Assembly (NCBI GenBank): GCA_030696155.1
Contig: JAUYSY010000057.1
Location: 1-40,328 of the forward strand
Reading direction: 5' to 3'
DNA length: 40,328 bases
DNA from: Alphaproteobacteria bacterium
GTDB lineage: Bacteria > Pseudomonadota > Alphaproteobacteria > JAUXUR01
Positions within the stretch are counted from its first letter, which is position 1. Every line of letters begins with the position of its first letter. The notes beneath the pieces were generated by a model. It worked only from the letters and a program-made list of their open reading frames with translations. It was not told the origin of the DNA and ran no database searches. The position numbers and the translations under genes were made by a program. Below are positions 15,965 to 24,675 of the stretch, one piece after another.

Positions 15965-18058
15965 ATGAAACAACGTATTTTATTTTGTGTATTCTTTATA
16001 TTGTGTTTCATTCAAATCATTGATGTGTTTGCTGGTAAAAATACAGAGAATGCTGCTAGACTTTATGCTCCACAAAATAAAAACATAAGCCTTCCTAAAA
16101 ATAATGCCGTACTTTCTTACGAAAAAGAAAAGGCACTCAAAACAAATCTAACGATATCAAAATTGCTAAACAACATACAAACAGATCCCTCACCTACCTT
16201 TTATCGAGAGCTAGCAGATATCTATGGCTATCCAAAACGCAGCGAAACTATTTATAGTGATCCAAAGGATCTTCAAGGACATCAACAAAAAGCAGTAGCT
16301 TTAGCCATTCAAACATATGAACAAGGGATCACTATCTTCCCCAATGCGCCTGAACTTTACTGCGGTTTAGGCAAATTACAATTTTGCATCAATCACGACT
16401 ACAATACAGCTATCAACATCTTCAATAAAGGCATTGAAATTTGTCCTTCTGCTGATCTTTATTGCGCCTTAGTAGACGTCTATCGTTATGGCATAAAAGA
16501 TACAAAATTAGCCATTGAAGCTTGTAAAAAAGGTCTTAAATCATATTATTCTTTAAATTTATATCTTGCTTTAGGGAATCATTTATCTTTTTTATCCAGA
16601 TCTAGAATCGATTATAAGTACAAAATTAAATGCAAAAAAGAAGCACTTGAAGCTTATCAAAATGCATTGAATTTTGAAAAAACGACTACTGAATATAAAA
16701 CGATTTTACAATCAATGTTAACACTTTATTGTGAATTAACAGATATTTATGCTAGAGATGTTGACGTCTATGCTCAAGAACTATCAATATATCAACATAA
16801 AGCACTTGATACATTTAATATCGCTCAACAATTAGAAGATTTTTATATTAATGAAAAAATAAAAACGAAGATCGAAGCCATCTCTTTTCTATTGCAAGAA
16901 AACAATGAAAATAAACCTACAATTCAAAATTCAAAAGATACCGAAGAAGTTAAACCTAACAATGATATTCCTAACAACATTCAAATATTAAACGAAAAAA
17001 GAGAACCTTCAAATGAAAACAATATAATTTGGGATAAATTTGTAGAATCTATTAAATCTAACGCAGAAACTACACCTGAAATAGAATTAAATAATTCTTC
17101 AACAACGCCCCCTAATGAAAACAACATAATCTGGGGTGATTCACTTGAACCTGTTGATTACACTGACATTATATATGAAACAAACTTAGATTACATATCA
17201 TCAAATTCTATAGTAGAAATATTGAATCCTTTTGAAATAGCAAGAAGTTATCTTGATTTATCTATTACGGACTTCAACAATCATTCGAATTTTTATACAA
17301 TTCAAAAAAAAGTTAAAGAAAAGCTACAAATATGCTCAAATTATATAGAAAATAATTTCTTATATGGTTTTTATAAAAAATTAGGCGAAATTTACTACGA
17401 TTGTTTTTCAAAATTTGAAAATTATTTTCATCAAAAAACAGAATATCTAGAAAAAACATTATATTATTACAATTGTGCACTAAATTATGGTTATCATAGA
17501 GATAACACAGACATTATCCAAAAAATGTCATCAATTTATTATGAATTAATAAAGACTTATTATTTTAATTTAGCCAAACACGAAAATAATGTTCATCAAA
17601 AAAAAGACTATATTGAGAAGGCCATCAATACCTATTACAATATAACATTTTGGGATAATTCTAAAAATTACAACAAAATCAATAAACTAATCCCTTTTTG
17701 CTATTATGAATTAGGAAATATTTATAATTTTGAATTATCAAAAAATGAAAATGATTATTTTCAAAAAATATCCTATATAGAAAAAGGACTAGAAGCTTAT
17801 GAACAAATTGCCAATTTTCCCAATTTCAAACCCATGATATCTACCAAAATATCAATGCAAAAACTTTATTATGTTTTAGGTAATATTTATAACATAGGCC
17901 TTGCAAGCATTGAACAAGATAATGTCACCAAAAAAACTTACTTAACAAAAGCACTAATTGCCTATGAAAAAGCCATTCAATTTGAGGATCCTAAAATCAA
18001 GAAAAAAACTGAAAAATCAATAGAGTTTGTTCAAAATGCTTTAGCACATGAAAGGTAA
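15965..18058 (+). CDS. exported TPR/Sel1-like repeat protein
   Basis: 697 aa from the ATG at 15965 (AAGGG six bases ahead); a TTG two codons upstream is less likely. The signal peptide is MKQRILFCVFFILCFIQIIDVFAG. Residues ~100-215 contain tetratricopeptide-like units (AIQTYEQGITIFPNAPELYCGLG, AINIFNKGIEICPSADLYCAL, AIEACKKGLKSY). Further units follow at ~450-690 (KKTYLTKALIAYEKAIQFED). Between them is a disordered linker with a duplicated NENNIIW motif (~356 and ~385). TPR domains bind other proteins, and secreted Sel1/TPR proteins are common effectors in Legionella-like bacteria. No enzymatic domain is visible. Tyr- and Asn-rich composition matches the AT-rich base content. Confidence 0.75.
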   Translation: MKQRILFCVFFILCFIQIIDVFAGKNTENAARLYAPQNKNISLPKNNAVLSYEKEKALKTNLTISKLLNNIQTDPSPTFYRELADIYGYPKRSETIYSDPKDLQGHQQKAVALAIQTYEQGITIFPNAPELYCGLGKLQFCINHDYNTAINIFNKGIEICPSADLYCALVDVYRYGIKDTKLAIEACKKGLKSYYSLNLYLALGNHLSFLSRSRIDYKYKIKCKKEALEAYQNALNFEKTTTEYKTILQSMLTLYCELTDIYARDVDVYAQELSIYQHKALDTFNIAQQLEDFYINEKIKTKIEAISFLLQENNENKPTIQNSKDTEEVKPNNDIPNNIQILNEKREPSNENNIIWDKFVESIKSNAETTPEIELNNSSTTPPNENNIIWGDSLEPVDYTDIIYETNLDYISSNSIVEILNPFEIARSYLDLSITDFNNHSNFYTIQKKVKEKLQICSNYIENNFLYGFYKKLGEIYYDCFSKFENYFHQKTEYLEKTLYYYNCALNYGYHRDNTDIIQKMSSIYYELIKTYYFNLAKHENNVHQKKDYIEKAINTYYNITFWDNSKNYNKINKLIPFCYYELGNIYNFELSKNENDYFQKISYIEKGLEAYEQIANFPNFKPMISTKISMQKLYYVLGNIYNIGLASIEQDNVTKKTYLTKALIAYEKAIQFEDPKIKKKTEKSIEFVQNALAHER

Positions 18059-18153
18059 ATAATATTTATATTGACTTTTATTCTTAAAAACGATTTTCTA
18101 TAGAATTGCAACCAACCTACTCATTTAATTAAAAAAATCAAAAGGGAGGGCCT

Positions 18154-18183
18154 ATGAAACAAAATTTTTCATTAATCCTATAA
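18154..18183 (+). other. nine-codon open frame behind a strong ribosome site
   Basis: GGGAGGG (18144-18150) is followed four bases later by ATG and the peptide MKQNFSLIL, then TAA. The peptide looks like the first residues of a signal peptide. It may be the start of a decayed exported-protein gene or a short leader peptide upstream of infA. A further frame continues after the stop but gives no convincing protein. Confidence 0.35.
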
Positions 18184-18341
18184 TACAAATTCCAATGCAT
18201 CTTCCCTGCCACACAAATCCTATTTTTACGTATGTATCGAGTTAAACTATACAATAATAGTTTTTTTTGTTGTATTTTTGTATTTAACAATGTAATCATT
18301 TACGGATAAGCAATTTTAGAAAAGAAGGCTGTTTTAGCTAC

Positions 18342-18560
18342 ATGTCAAAAGAAGATCTAATCGAATTCGCAGGTACTGTTATTGAAATACTTCCAAACGC
18401 CATGTTTCGCGTTAAACTTGAAAACGAACATGTTGTTTTAGCCCATACTTCTGGCAAAATGCGCAAAAATCGTATTCGCGTTTTAGCTGGCGATCGTGTC
18501 ACTGTTGAAGTAACACCTTATGATTTATCAAAAGGGCGTATCACATTCCGTCAAAAATAA
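18342..18560 (+). CDS. infA: translation initiation factor IF-1
   Basis: 72 aa, the standard size. It is a single OB-fold (S1-like) protein that binds the ribosomal A site during initiation. The characteristic sequence runs [39 protein letters not shown] and ends [10 protein letters not shown]. It begins the infA-maf-RNase E/G-like-yacG block known from Alphaproteobacteria. A palindromic element starts four bases after the stop and may end or attenuate the message. Confidence 0.97.
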   Translation: MSKEDLIEFAGTVIEILPNAMFRVKLENEHVVLAHTSGKMRKNRIRVLAGDRVTVEVTPYDLSKGRITFRQK

Positions 18561-18563
18561 TAC

Positions 18564-18683
18564 AACTACCCACCTTATGGTCAAATTCGTCGTCAGGACT
18601 GCGCTTCCAGTACTCATGTACAAAGAGTACATTCCGTTCCGGGTCTCGCCCTTTCTAGACTTTGCCTCATAAATTGGGTAGTT
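18564..18683. repeat. inverted-repeat element, 120 bp, between infA and maf
   Basis: AACTACCCACCTTATG at 18564 faces CATAAATTGGGTAGTT ending at 18683, so the ends pair over 16 bp with two mismatches. In the middle GTACTC (18610) pairs with GAGTAC (18625), and weaker complementarity joins the flanks. It begins four bases after the infA stop and ends ~40 bases before maf, so it could act as an RNA structure within the operon or as a terminator. Confidence 0.65.
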
Positions 18684-18724
18684 ACTCGATAAATACCTGG
18701 GAGCTTCAAATTATTTTTTCACCA

Positions 18725-19318
18725 ATGTCAAAACCCTTAATTTTAGCCTCACAATCGCCAAGGCGATTGGAATTGCTCAAACAAATTAATATAGTACCAA
18801 ATAAAATAATCCCTGCAGATGTTGATGAATCTTGCCTAAAAAATGAATTGCCCAGTGTTTGCGCTAAAAGACTTTCATTGCTTAAAGCTGAAAAAATAGC
18901 AGTGACAAATCCTGATGCTTTCATATTATCAGCCGATACCATAGTTGCTTGTGGCAGGCGTATGCTGGGTAAGCCTGAAAACGAGGCTGAAGCACGCAAA
19001 TTCTTAGATCTTTTATCAGGTCGCAGACACCGCGTTTATGGTGGCATTTGTTTGATTACACCAGATAGCAAAAAAAGAATCAAACTCAGCCAATCAATAG
19101 TACGATTCAAATGTCTTTCAAAAGAAGAAAAAGAAAATTTCATTCAATCGCATGAATGGGTTGAAAAAGCAGGTGGATACGCGATTCAAGGTTTAGCTGC
19201 CACTTTTATTGATTTTATATCCGGATCCTATTCTAATATCGTAGGTCTTGATTTATGCGAAACAAATAAACTTCTAAAAAGTGCAGACTTTAACCAAATT
19301 ATTTCAAAATGTAAGTAG
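18725..19318 (+). CDS. maf: Maf-family nucleoside triphosphate pyrophosphatase
   Basis: 197 aa from the ATG at 18725; a longer frame upstream runs through the repeat element and is not conserved-looking. The signature ASQSPRRLELLKQ starts at residue 7. Further family motifs are DADVDES-like PADVDESC, SADTIVACGRRMLGKP, GRRHRVYGGICL and the C-terminal GYAIQGLAATFIDFISGSYSNIVGLDL. Maf proteins hydrolyse non-canonical or methylated NTPs to monophosphates (dTTP/UTP or m7GTP class). Motif details do not allow me to pick the subclass with certainty. Upstream infA and the downstream RNase E/G-like gene and yacG are its usual neighbours. Confidence 0.92.
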   Translation: MSKPLILASQSPRRLELLKQINIVPNKIIPADVDESCLKNELPSVCAKRLSLLKAEKIAVTNPDAFILSADTIVACGRRMLGKPENEAEARKFLDLLSGRRHRVYGGICLITPDSKKRIKLSQSIVRFKCLSKEEKENFIQSHEWVEKAGGYAIQGLAATFIDFISGSYSNIVGLDLCETNKLLKSADFNQIISKCK

Positions 19319-19419
19319 GAAGATGAGTGATGAGCAAGCGGAACGTATCCTTTATACTTGAGCATTGTGAATTCCGAAATCTGACGCCCTTCACAGTTTG
19401 AAAGAAGAAGGTTATTTAA

Positions 19420-20346
19420 GTGAGATATGAACTATACATCGATCAATTCCATCATTTTATGCGCGTCGCCATTTTAGAAAATAATCAATTATATACTTTT
19501 CGACTTTTTGATTTACAACAACTCGATCGAAGTGGTTCTATTTATTTAGGTAAAGTCCAACGCATTGCCCCAAGCTTAAATGCAATATTTGTTACATTTT
19601 CAAACAATGAAATAGGTTTCTTAAAATCACCTAAACGCGCCTTTCACGAAGGTGAAATCATTGCCGTTGAAATCATTAAAGATAAAAGTGATGACAAAAA
19701 AGCATTACTCAAAGAGCGATCTGATATTAAAATTGCTGATCAAAAAAAATCAATCATTCTTGAAGCCAAACATCCTTTATTACGATTATGCGAGAAATTG
19801 AAATTTTCAAATATTGATACATTTCATATTGAAGGTGATTTATTCTTTCAAGTAAAATCCTTACTTCAATCGAATGCATTAGATCTTAAAATACAATTTT
19901 GTGCTCTCCCCGGTCTTTTTAAAAATAACGATTTGGACCACATCTTTTCAGAATTTAATGATGAATTTGTAGCACTTCCAAAGGGAGGCAATTTATTAAT
20001 CGAAGAAGGACAAACCTTAACAGCAATTGATTTAAATATGGAAGGTGAACGTCCTGAAAAATCATTTGAGGATGCTATTTTTCTCTTCAATTTAAATGCC
20101 TGCACAACTATTATAGAACACATAATAGGACGAAATTTAGGTGGTCTTATTTTGATTGATTTCATTCGTATGAAAAACCAAGATCACAAAAATCAAATAA
20201 TACAAAAAATGCGCACATTAAAACAAAAAGATATGGTTGATTGTGATATTTTAGGGTTTACAAAAGCGGGTCTTTTTGAAATTGTACGTTATGGTGACCG
20301 CCAATCGTTAAAATCAGTTTTAGGTGATTTATGGAAAAAGATTTAA
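19420..20346 (+). CDS. short ribonuclease E/G-family protein
   Basis: 308 aa from a GTG at 19420 (AAGAAGG nine bases ahead). Residues ~35-105 are the S1-like RNA-binding domain (GSIYLGKVQRIAPSLNAIFV, GFLKSP). Residues ~185-300 are the RNase H-like catalytic core with its two metal aspartates: TAIDLN (D204) and GGLILIDFIRM (D247). The family's Zn-link CPxC motif and small domain, which build the RNase E/G tetramer, are absent; RNase G is ~490 aa. The usual NSG after the first Asp is replaced by NMEG. It is the alphaproteobacterial short form found between maf and yacG, and may be a weak or specialised RNase. Its end overlaps yacG by 16 nt. Confidence 0.8.
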   Translation: MRYELYIDQFHHFMRVAILENNQLYTFRLFDLQQLDRSGSIYLGKVQRIAPSLNAIFVTFSNNEIGFLKSPKRAFHEGEIIAVEIIKDKSDDKKALLKERSDIKIADQKKSIILEAKHPLLRLCEKLKFSNIDTFHIEGDLFFQVKSLLQSNALDLKIQFCALPGLFKNNDLDHIFSEFNDEFVALPKGGNLLIEEGQTLTAIDLNMEGERPEKSFEDAIFLFNLNACTTIIEHIIGRNLGGLILIDFIRMKNQDHKNQIIQKMRTLKQKDMVDCDILGFTKAGLFEIVRYGDRQSLKSVLGDLWKKI

Positions 20347-20549
20347 AAACAGCAGAACAAAATATCCCAGAAGAAAAAAAACTAACAAGTAAATGCCCCT
20401 TATGCAAAAAACCAACGGATATAAAATACCGTCCTTTTTGCTCCGATAGATGCAAAAAAGTAGATCTTCATCGTTGGATCCAAGGCGTTTATAAAGTTGA
20501 AACAGATGAGGAAGTGGATTCTGTGAAAAGCGAAGATCATGAAGGCTAA
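20331..20549 (+). CDS. yacG: DNA gyrase inhibitor YacG
   Basis: 72 aa with a four-cysteine zinc site: SKCPLCKKPTD, then RPFCSDRCKKVDLHRW. YacG is known to bind GyrB and inhibit DNA gyrase in E. coli. The C-terminus is acidic (ETDEEVDSVKSEDHEG), as usual. The ATG lies inside the end of the RNase E/G-like gene with AGGTGA ahead of it, so translation is coupled. It is the last gene of this operon and is followed by a strong hairpin. Confidence 0.93.
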   Translation: MEKDLKTAEQNIPEEKKLTSKCPLCKKPTDIKYRPFCSDRCKKVDLHRWIQGVYKVETDEEVDSVKSEDHEG

Positions 20550-20550
20550 T

Positions 20551-20594
20551 ATACTGAAAAGTCATTAAGTTAAAACCAAACGACTTTTCAGCAT
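20551..20594. terminator. bidirectional hairpin between convergent genes
   Basis: CTGAAAAGTC (20554-20563) pairs perfectly with GACTTTTCAG (20582-20591); flanking bases extend the stem with one mismatch. It starts right after the yacG stop and faces the convergent TPR gene. There is only a short U-containing tail, but position and stem support termination. Confidence 0.65.
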
Positions 20595-20614
20595 ATGTTT
20601 AATAAAATTACGAC

Positions 20615-21520
20615 TCAATCATTTCCATAAGCTTCTTTATGTTTCACATGAATCCCGCTAAGAGAATTTAGCATGTTTTTTGAAATAGACCCATTTGTTC
20701 TAGGTTTTTCAAAAACAAACATTGCCGCACAATTATTTGTTGTTTTATAATCAGCAAAATCCATAATCAATTTTTTATAAAGACTCTTATAATCAGTAAT
20801 CACCTTATTATTTTGAATTAAATCGATTACTTTAAAGTACAATTCACCTATTGTTTTAGCGTTTTTTTGGTGATATTCCTTACAATATAACAATCTGGTA
20901 TGAGCTTTAATTTTAATTTCCAAATCATTTTTTTCAACATGTGCAAGAGCTTTTTCCCAATTTTGGATTGCTTCATCATATCTTTCTAAAGCAGCATAAT
21001 TATTGCCCATAAAATAATAAAGACGCGCATTATCCCCACAATCATTCAATCCATCTTGAAATTTATGAATAGCCCTTTCATGTTGATTGTTATGTGATTT
21101 TATCTTTCCCAAATACGTATAAACTATTTTTTTTAAAAAAACATCTATATTTCTATTCAATAATAGCGCCTTTAATATATATTTTGCCAATAATTGATTT
21201 TCAGTATTTTTTGAATGTCTAAATTCATTTGCCGCACGTATATAATCAAAAAATTCATTCTTCTTAACATAAAAATCATTATTGTTTCTAAGTTTTTTTA
21301 TTTTTTGTTTAAGAGATTCCAAAGTTCTTACTTCAATATTTTTTAAAAATAATTTTGCATCTCCATCAAGATTATCATAATTAAACTTTTTTACTTTTCT
21401 AAGAATAACATTATTGTTTAATAACGAAGACTCTAAATCCTTTGACGATTGTTGCGCAACAATTGCCCAATTTTTATTTTCACAAGAAGAAGTTTCCTTA
21501 ACAACAGAACACTCTTCATC
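20615..21520 (-). pseudogene. TPR-containing 3' part of a gene split by an in-frame amber codon
   Basis: The frame is open from directly after the TAG at 21523-21521 to the TGA/TAA end at 20615, 301 codons. It has no ATG start; a TTG at 21322 would give 235 aa. The 66 codons between the TAG and that TTG are all open and protein-like (DEECSVVKETSSCENKNWAI...), which shows that this part used to be joined to the exported protein upstream. Residues ~95-150 of the shorter form are TPR units (HERAIHKFQDGLNDCGDNARLYYFMG, NYAALERYDEAIQNWEKALAHV). Either the gene is decaying, or the amber codon is a recent mutation or an assembly error. No independent ribosome site is visible before the TTG. Confidence 0.6.
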
Positions 21521-22195
21521 CTAACTTTTCTGTTCAGACAATTGTTTGGATTGCTCAATAGAATTTTCTATTATTTTTTCTTCACTAAATTGCGTAAGTT
21601 CATCCGTCTCCTCATCTTTTCCCTCTATCATACTTAAATAGAACAATACATTTTTATTATTTATATTATTTTCTTTATTTTTAACATTAATACGTGCATT
21701 ACTGTTTTTATTCACGTTTTTATTTTTATTAATAAGATTTTCATTCACATGCAAAATGTTATTTGAAACAGAGCAACGCGGGGTCGGATAAAATAAAGGA
21801 ATACCTTCTGGTAAGCCAGAATGTGTAATACCAGCATAATCTCCATCAATAAAATACTGACTAACACAAGCATTTGGATCATAAACAGCAATTCGATTAT
21901 CACGATAAGTGCACTGAATCACACCATTAAAGTAATAAGTGGCATCAACATCCGTTTTAAAAAAATAAACGGAATATGTCCCATCTTGATAAATCATTAC
22001 ATAATTCAAGAAATCATCATAAAACCCCTGAAGAATTTTATTTTGTGATAAATCTGGCACATTACAACTTATTGAATTTATGGTGCAATTTTCATATGAC
22101 GAGGATTCAGATAACACACTATCTTTTCCTGCAAAAGATGTATTCATTTGAAAAATTGATGTTATCGTAGCAACAATTAAATAGATTTTTTTCAT
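21521..22195 (-). CDS. exported protein of unknown function, 5' part of the amber-split gene
   Basis: 224 codons ending in TAG, followed in the same frame by 301 more open codons (see 20615-21520); the undamaged product would be ~526 aa. The signal peptide is MKKIYLIVATITSIFQMNTSFAG, and AGAGGA lies upstream of the ATG. Residues ~30-145 contain Cys-spaced strands (ENCTINSISCNVP, DGTYSVYFFKTD, YDPNACVSQYFIDGDYAG), possibly disulphide-linked. Residues ~150-185 are an Asn/Lys low-complexity stretch. The last residues are Glu/Gln-rich. I recognise no domain in this half. The full gene would be an exported TPR protein similar in plan to the one at 15965. Confidence 0.65.
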   Translation of the reverse strand: MKKIYLIVATITSIFQMNTSFAGKDSVLSESSSYENCTINSISCNVPDLSQNKILQGFYDDFLNYVMIYQDGTYSVYFFKTDVDATYYFNGVIQCTYRDNRIAVYDPNACVSQYFIDGDYAGITHSGLPEGIPLFYPTPRCSVSNNILHVNENLINKNKNVNKNSNARINVKNKENNINNKNVLFYLSMIEGKDEETDELTQFSEEKIIENSIEQSKQLSEQKS

Positions 22196-22483
22196 TCCAC
22201 AATCCTCTAAGAATTAATTTTCAAAAAATAAAAAAGATTCTATATTTAATATTTAAAATAGTCAAGTCTTATGTCTAAACATATCAATATTTATACAATT
22301 ATATTGCAATAACAAAAAGTTAATAAATTATATTTCCTTGATTAAGATTTACCAAATTTTTCAAAAAAAATTAAAAAACCTAAAAGACTTAACGCTTCAT
22401 CAAAAGATCATTTTATTCGTAGACATCGATATATATAAATCAAACCTTACTCTAGTCTTATCTTCCCTTTTACCTTAAATCTG
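22196..22483. other. AT-rich spacer between divergent exported-protein genes
   Basis: No coding region or clear repeat is seen. It separates the amber-split gene and the CheD-like gene and should hold the promoter of the former. Confidence 0.4.
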
Positions 22484-22512
22484 TTGCAATAAAATAAAAA
22501 ATGTCATAATAT
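22484..22512 (+). promoter_or_regulatory. sigma70 promoter of the CheD-like gene
   Basis: TTGCAA (22484-22489), a 17-nt spacer and TAATAT (22507-22512) give a good match to the consensus, 30 nt before the ATG at 22542. GGAG precedes the start at the right distance. Confidence 0.6.
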
Positions 22513-22541
22513 ATGACCTAAATAACATTTGGAGAATAAAA

Positions 22542-23237
22542 ATGAAAAAATTATTTTTTTTAATGATACTAACAACAAATATTGTTAATGCAACTCTTAT
22601 ACATACAATTGAAACCCCGTCAACAAATGCTATGATGCAACCAATTGTTTATAGCACGTTCATTCACCATGATCCTTCTAAAATTCAATTGTTAAAAGAA
22701 CAGTTTCCTTCTCCTCAATTACCAATTTCCTTTGAAGCATTTCCCGAATATTGGGACGCTAACTTTATTAAAGTCGGCACATCAAATTCCGAAGTAATAA
22801 ATGATTCATCTGAAAAACTAGGACTCTCCACAGAAGGTATTATCGATTGCGTTGGCATTACTTTTTGGGAACCAGAATTTAAAACAAGTGCTATATATCA
22901 TTATAGTGTTATGAATAGGTATGAAGATTTAGAAAAATACTTCTTACCAAAACTTATAGAAAAACAAAAAGACATTAGTAAATTCAAAGTGTATTTAACA
23001 AGTTGTTACTATTCACCTAATTTATACACTATTAAAAAATTTCTTGATGATTATGGGTTTAATATTGAAGGTATTTATATAGACAATAAAGAAATTGATC
23101 GATCAGATTTTTTAAACACTTATTATTATCTTGAAAACTATCCATCCGTAGATCTAGATAAAGTTCCTGGCGACCACAAAGCAAAGGCCATACTCTTATT
23201 AAAAGAAGATGGTACCATCCGAATTAAAGAAGACTAA
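22542..23237 (+). CDS. exported CheD/CNF-like glutamine deamidase candidate
   Basis: 231 aa with a signal peptide (MKKLFFLMILTTNIVNA). The stretch T97-(5)-C103-(16)-H120 (STEGIIDCVGITFWEP...IYHYS) has exactly the spacing of the catalytic Thr21, Cys27 and His44 of Thermotoga CheD. The CheD-like pattern continues with small residues and strands around the Cys (CVGITFW), a helical stretch (RYEDLEKYFLPKLIEKQKD), and then VYLTSCYYSPNLYTIKKFLDDYGFNIEGIYI, matching the CheD helix-strand order. The same cysteine-histidine deamidase core is used by CNF1-type toxins that deamidate host GTPases. No chemotaxis gene is nearby and the protein is exported, so a toxin or effector role is likelier than receptor deamidation. 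The match is by eye and needs a profile or structure search. Confidence 0.5.
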   Translation: MKKLFFLMILTTNIVNATLIHTIETPSTNAMMQPIVYSTFIHHDPSKIQLLKEQFPSPQLPISFEAFPEYWDANFIKVGTSNSEVINDSSEKLGLSTEGIIDCVGITFWEPEFKTSAIYHYSVMNRYEDLEKYFLPKLIEKQKDISKFKVYLTSCYYSPNLYTIKKFLDDYGFNIEGIYIDNKEIDRSDFLNTYYYLENYPSVDLDKVPGDHKAKAILLLKEDGTIRIKED

Positions 23238-23248
23238 AATTATTTAAA

Positions 23249-23286
23249 TAGGTCAAAATTTATTTTTAGATTTTGACCTATCTTTT
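23249..23286 (+). terminator. rho-independent terminator of the CheD-like gene
   Basis: TAGGTCAAAAT (23249-23259) pairs perfectly with ATTTTGACCTA (23270-23280), an 11-bp stem, followed by TCTTTT. It starts 11 nt after the stop. Confidence 0.75.
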
Positions 23287-23367
23287 AGCAAAATCACAGC
23301 GTGTTAACAATTTACTTTTCTCCCCATTTCCCTTAAAGTCGATGCATTGAAGAAGGAGAGTCCTAAC

Positions 23368-24675
23368 ATGCGTTTATCCCGTTATTTTATACCGACTTTA
23401 AAAGAAAATCCTCAAGAAGCCCAAATTTTGTCGCACCGATTTATGCTGCGTGCGGGGATGATCCATCAGGAAGCGCAAGGGATATATTCATGGCTTCCTC
23501 TTGGTCTTCGAGTCCTTAAAAAAATTGAAAACATTATTCGTGAAGAACAAAACAAAGCAGGCGCACTGGAAGTTCTTATGCCAACTTTGCAACCCGCTGA
23601 TTTATGGCGTGAAAGCGGTCGTTTTGATGCTTATGGCAAAGAAATGCTCCGTATTAAAGATCGTCATGAACGCGATCTACTTTATAGCCCCACTAACGAA
23701 GAAATGATTACAGCGATTTTCCGTAAATTTGTACGAAGCTATCGCGATTTGCCTAAAATGTTTTATCAAATCAATTGGAAATTTCGCGATGAAATTCGCC
23801 CACGATTTGGCGTGATGCGTGGTCGTGAATTTTTAATGAAGGATAATTATTCTTTTGATTTAAATTACGAAGATGCTGTCAATGCCTATGACCTTATGTA
23901 CAAAACCTATTTAAAAACATTTAAACGTTTGGGCGTTAAAGTCATTCCAACGCAAGCTGATTCAGGGCCTATTGGCGGTGACCTAAGCCATGAATTTTGC
24001 ATCCTCGCTGAAACGGGTGAAACAACTCTTTATTACGATCCCATTTACGACACATTAGGATCTGACTTCGATCATAAAGATATATCAGAACTAAAAAAAT
24101 ATTATGCAGCCACAGACGAAAAACACAAACCAGGCGATGCCCCCATCCCTGAAGAACAATTAAGTGTGGCGCGTGGCACAGAAGTCGGTCACATATTTTA
24201 CTTTGGAACGAAATATTCGGAAGTCATGAACGCAAAAATCGTCAACCCTAAAGGTGAAGAAGTTTTAGCCCATATGGGATCCTATGGTATTGGCGTATCC
24301 CGTTTAGTGGGCGCCATCATTGATGCAAGCCATGATGATAAAGGGATCATTTGGCCTGAATCTGTTGCACCTTACCGTATTGGATTAATTAATCTTCGTT
24401 CGGGTGATGCAAATTGCGACAAAGTATCAAATGATATTTATACGCAGCTGACCAACAATAATGAAGAAGTTTTATATGATGATCGTGATCAACGTTTAGG
24501 CGTTAAACTCGCGGATATGGAATTGATTGGCCTCCCCTGGCAGCTTATTATTGGCCCTAAGGGTATTGCACAAAATACGGTTGAACTTAAATGCCGTAAA
24601 ACCAATGAGTCTCAAGAACTTAGCCTTGAATCAGCGCTCAATCACATGACTAAAAATAATGCGAGAGCTGCATGA
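23368..24675 (+). CDS. proS: prolyl-tRNA synthetase, short alphaproteobacterial type
   Basis: 435 aa from the ATG at 23368 (AAGGAG nine bases ahead); the TTG seven codons upstream is not the likely start. This is a class II aminoacyl-tRNA synthetase that charges tRNA-Pro. Motif 2 is visible in [21 protein letters not shown] and motif 3 in [14 protein letters not shown]. The C-terminal anticodon-binding domain follows ([22 protein letters not shown]). The ~180-residue editing insertion of E. coli ProS (572 aa) is missing, as is typical of the short type in Alphaproteobacteria. The stop overlaps the next start by four bases, so it heads a proS-lolC/E-lolD operon. Confidence 0.96.
   Translation: MRLSRYFIPTLKENPQEAQILSHRFMLRAGMIHQEAQGIYSWLPLGLRVLKKIENIIREEQNKAGALEVLMPTLQPADLWRESGRFDAYGKEMLRIKDRHERDLLYSPTNEEMITAIFRKFVRSYRDLPKMFYQINWKFRDEIRPRFGVMRGREFLMKDNYSFDLNYEDAVNAYDLMYKTYLKTFKRLGVKVIPTQADSGPIGGDLSHEFCILAETGETTLYYDPIYDTLGSDFDHKDISELKKYYAATDEKHKPGDAPIPEEQLSVARGTEVGHIFYFGTKYSEVMNAKIVNPKGEEVLAHMGSYGIGVSRLVGAIIDASHDDKGIIWPESVAPYRIGLINLRSGDANCDKVSNDIYTQLTNNNEEVLYDDRDQRLGVKLADMELIGLPWQLIIGPKGIAQNTVELKCRKTNESQELSLESALNHMTKNNARAA

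Noticed and set aside
21521..21523. UAG recoded as an amino acid in the amber-split TPR gene
   Set aside because: Other genes here end normally in TAG (for example those ending at 7402 and 15227), and no recoding element is visible, so genome-wide recoding is unlikely.
22542..23237. Chemotaxis receptor deamidase CheD
   Set aside because: A signal peptide and lack of any chemotaxis gene nearby argue against the housekeeping role, although the fold may be the same.
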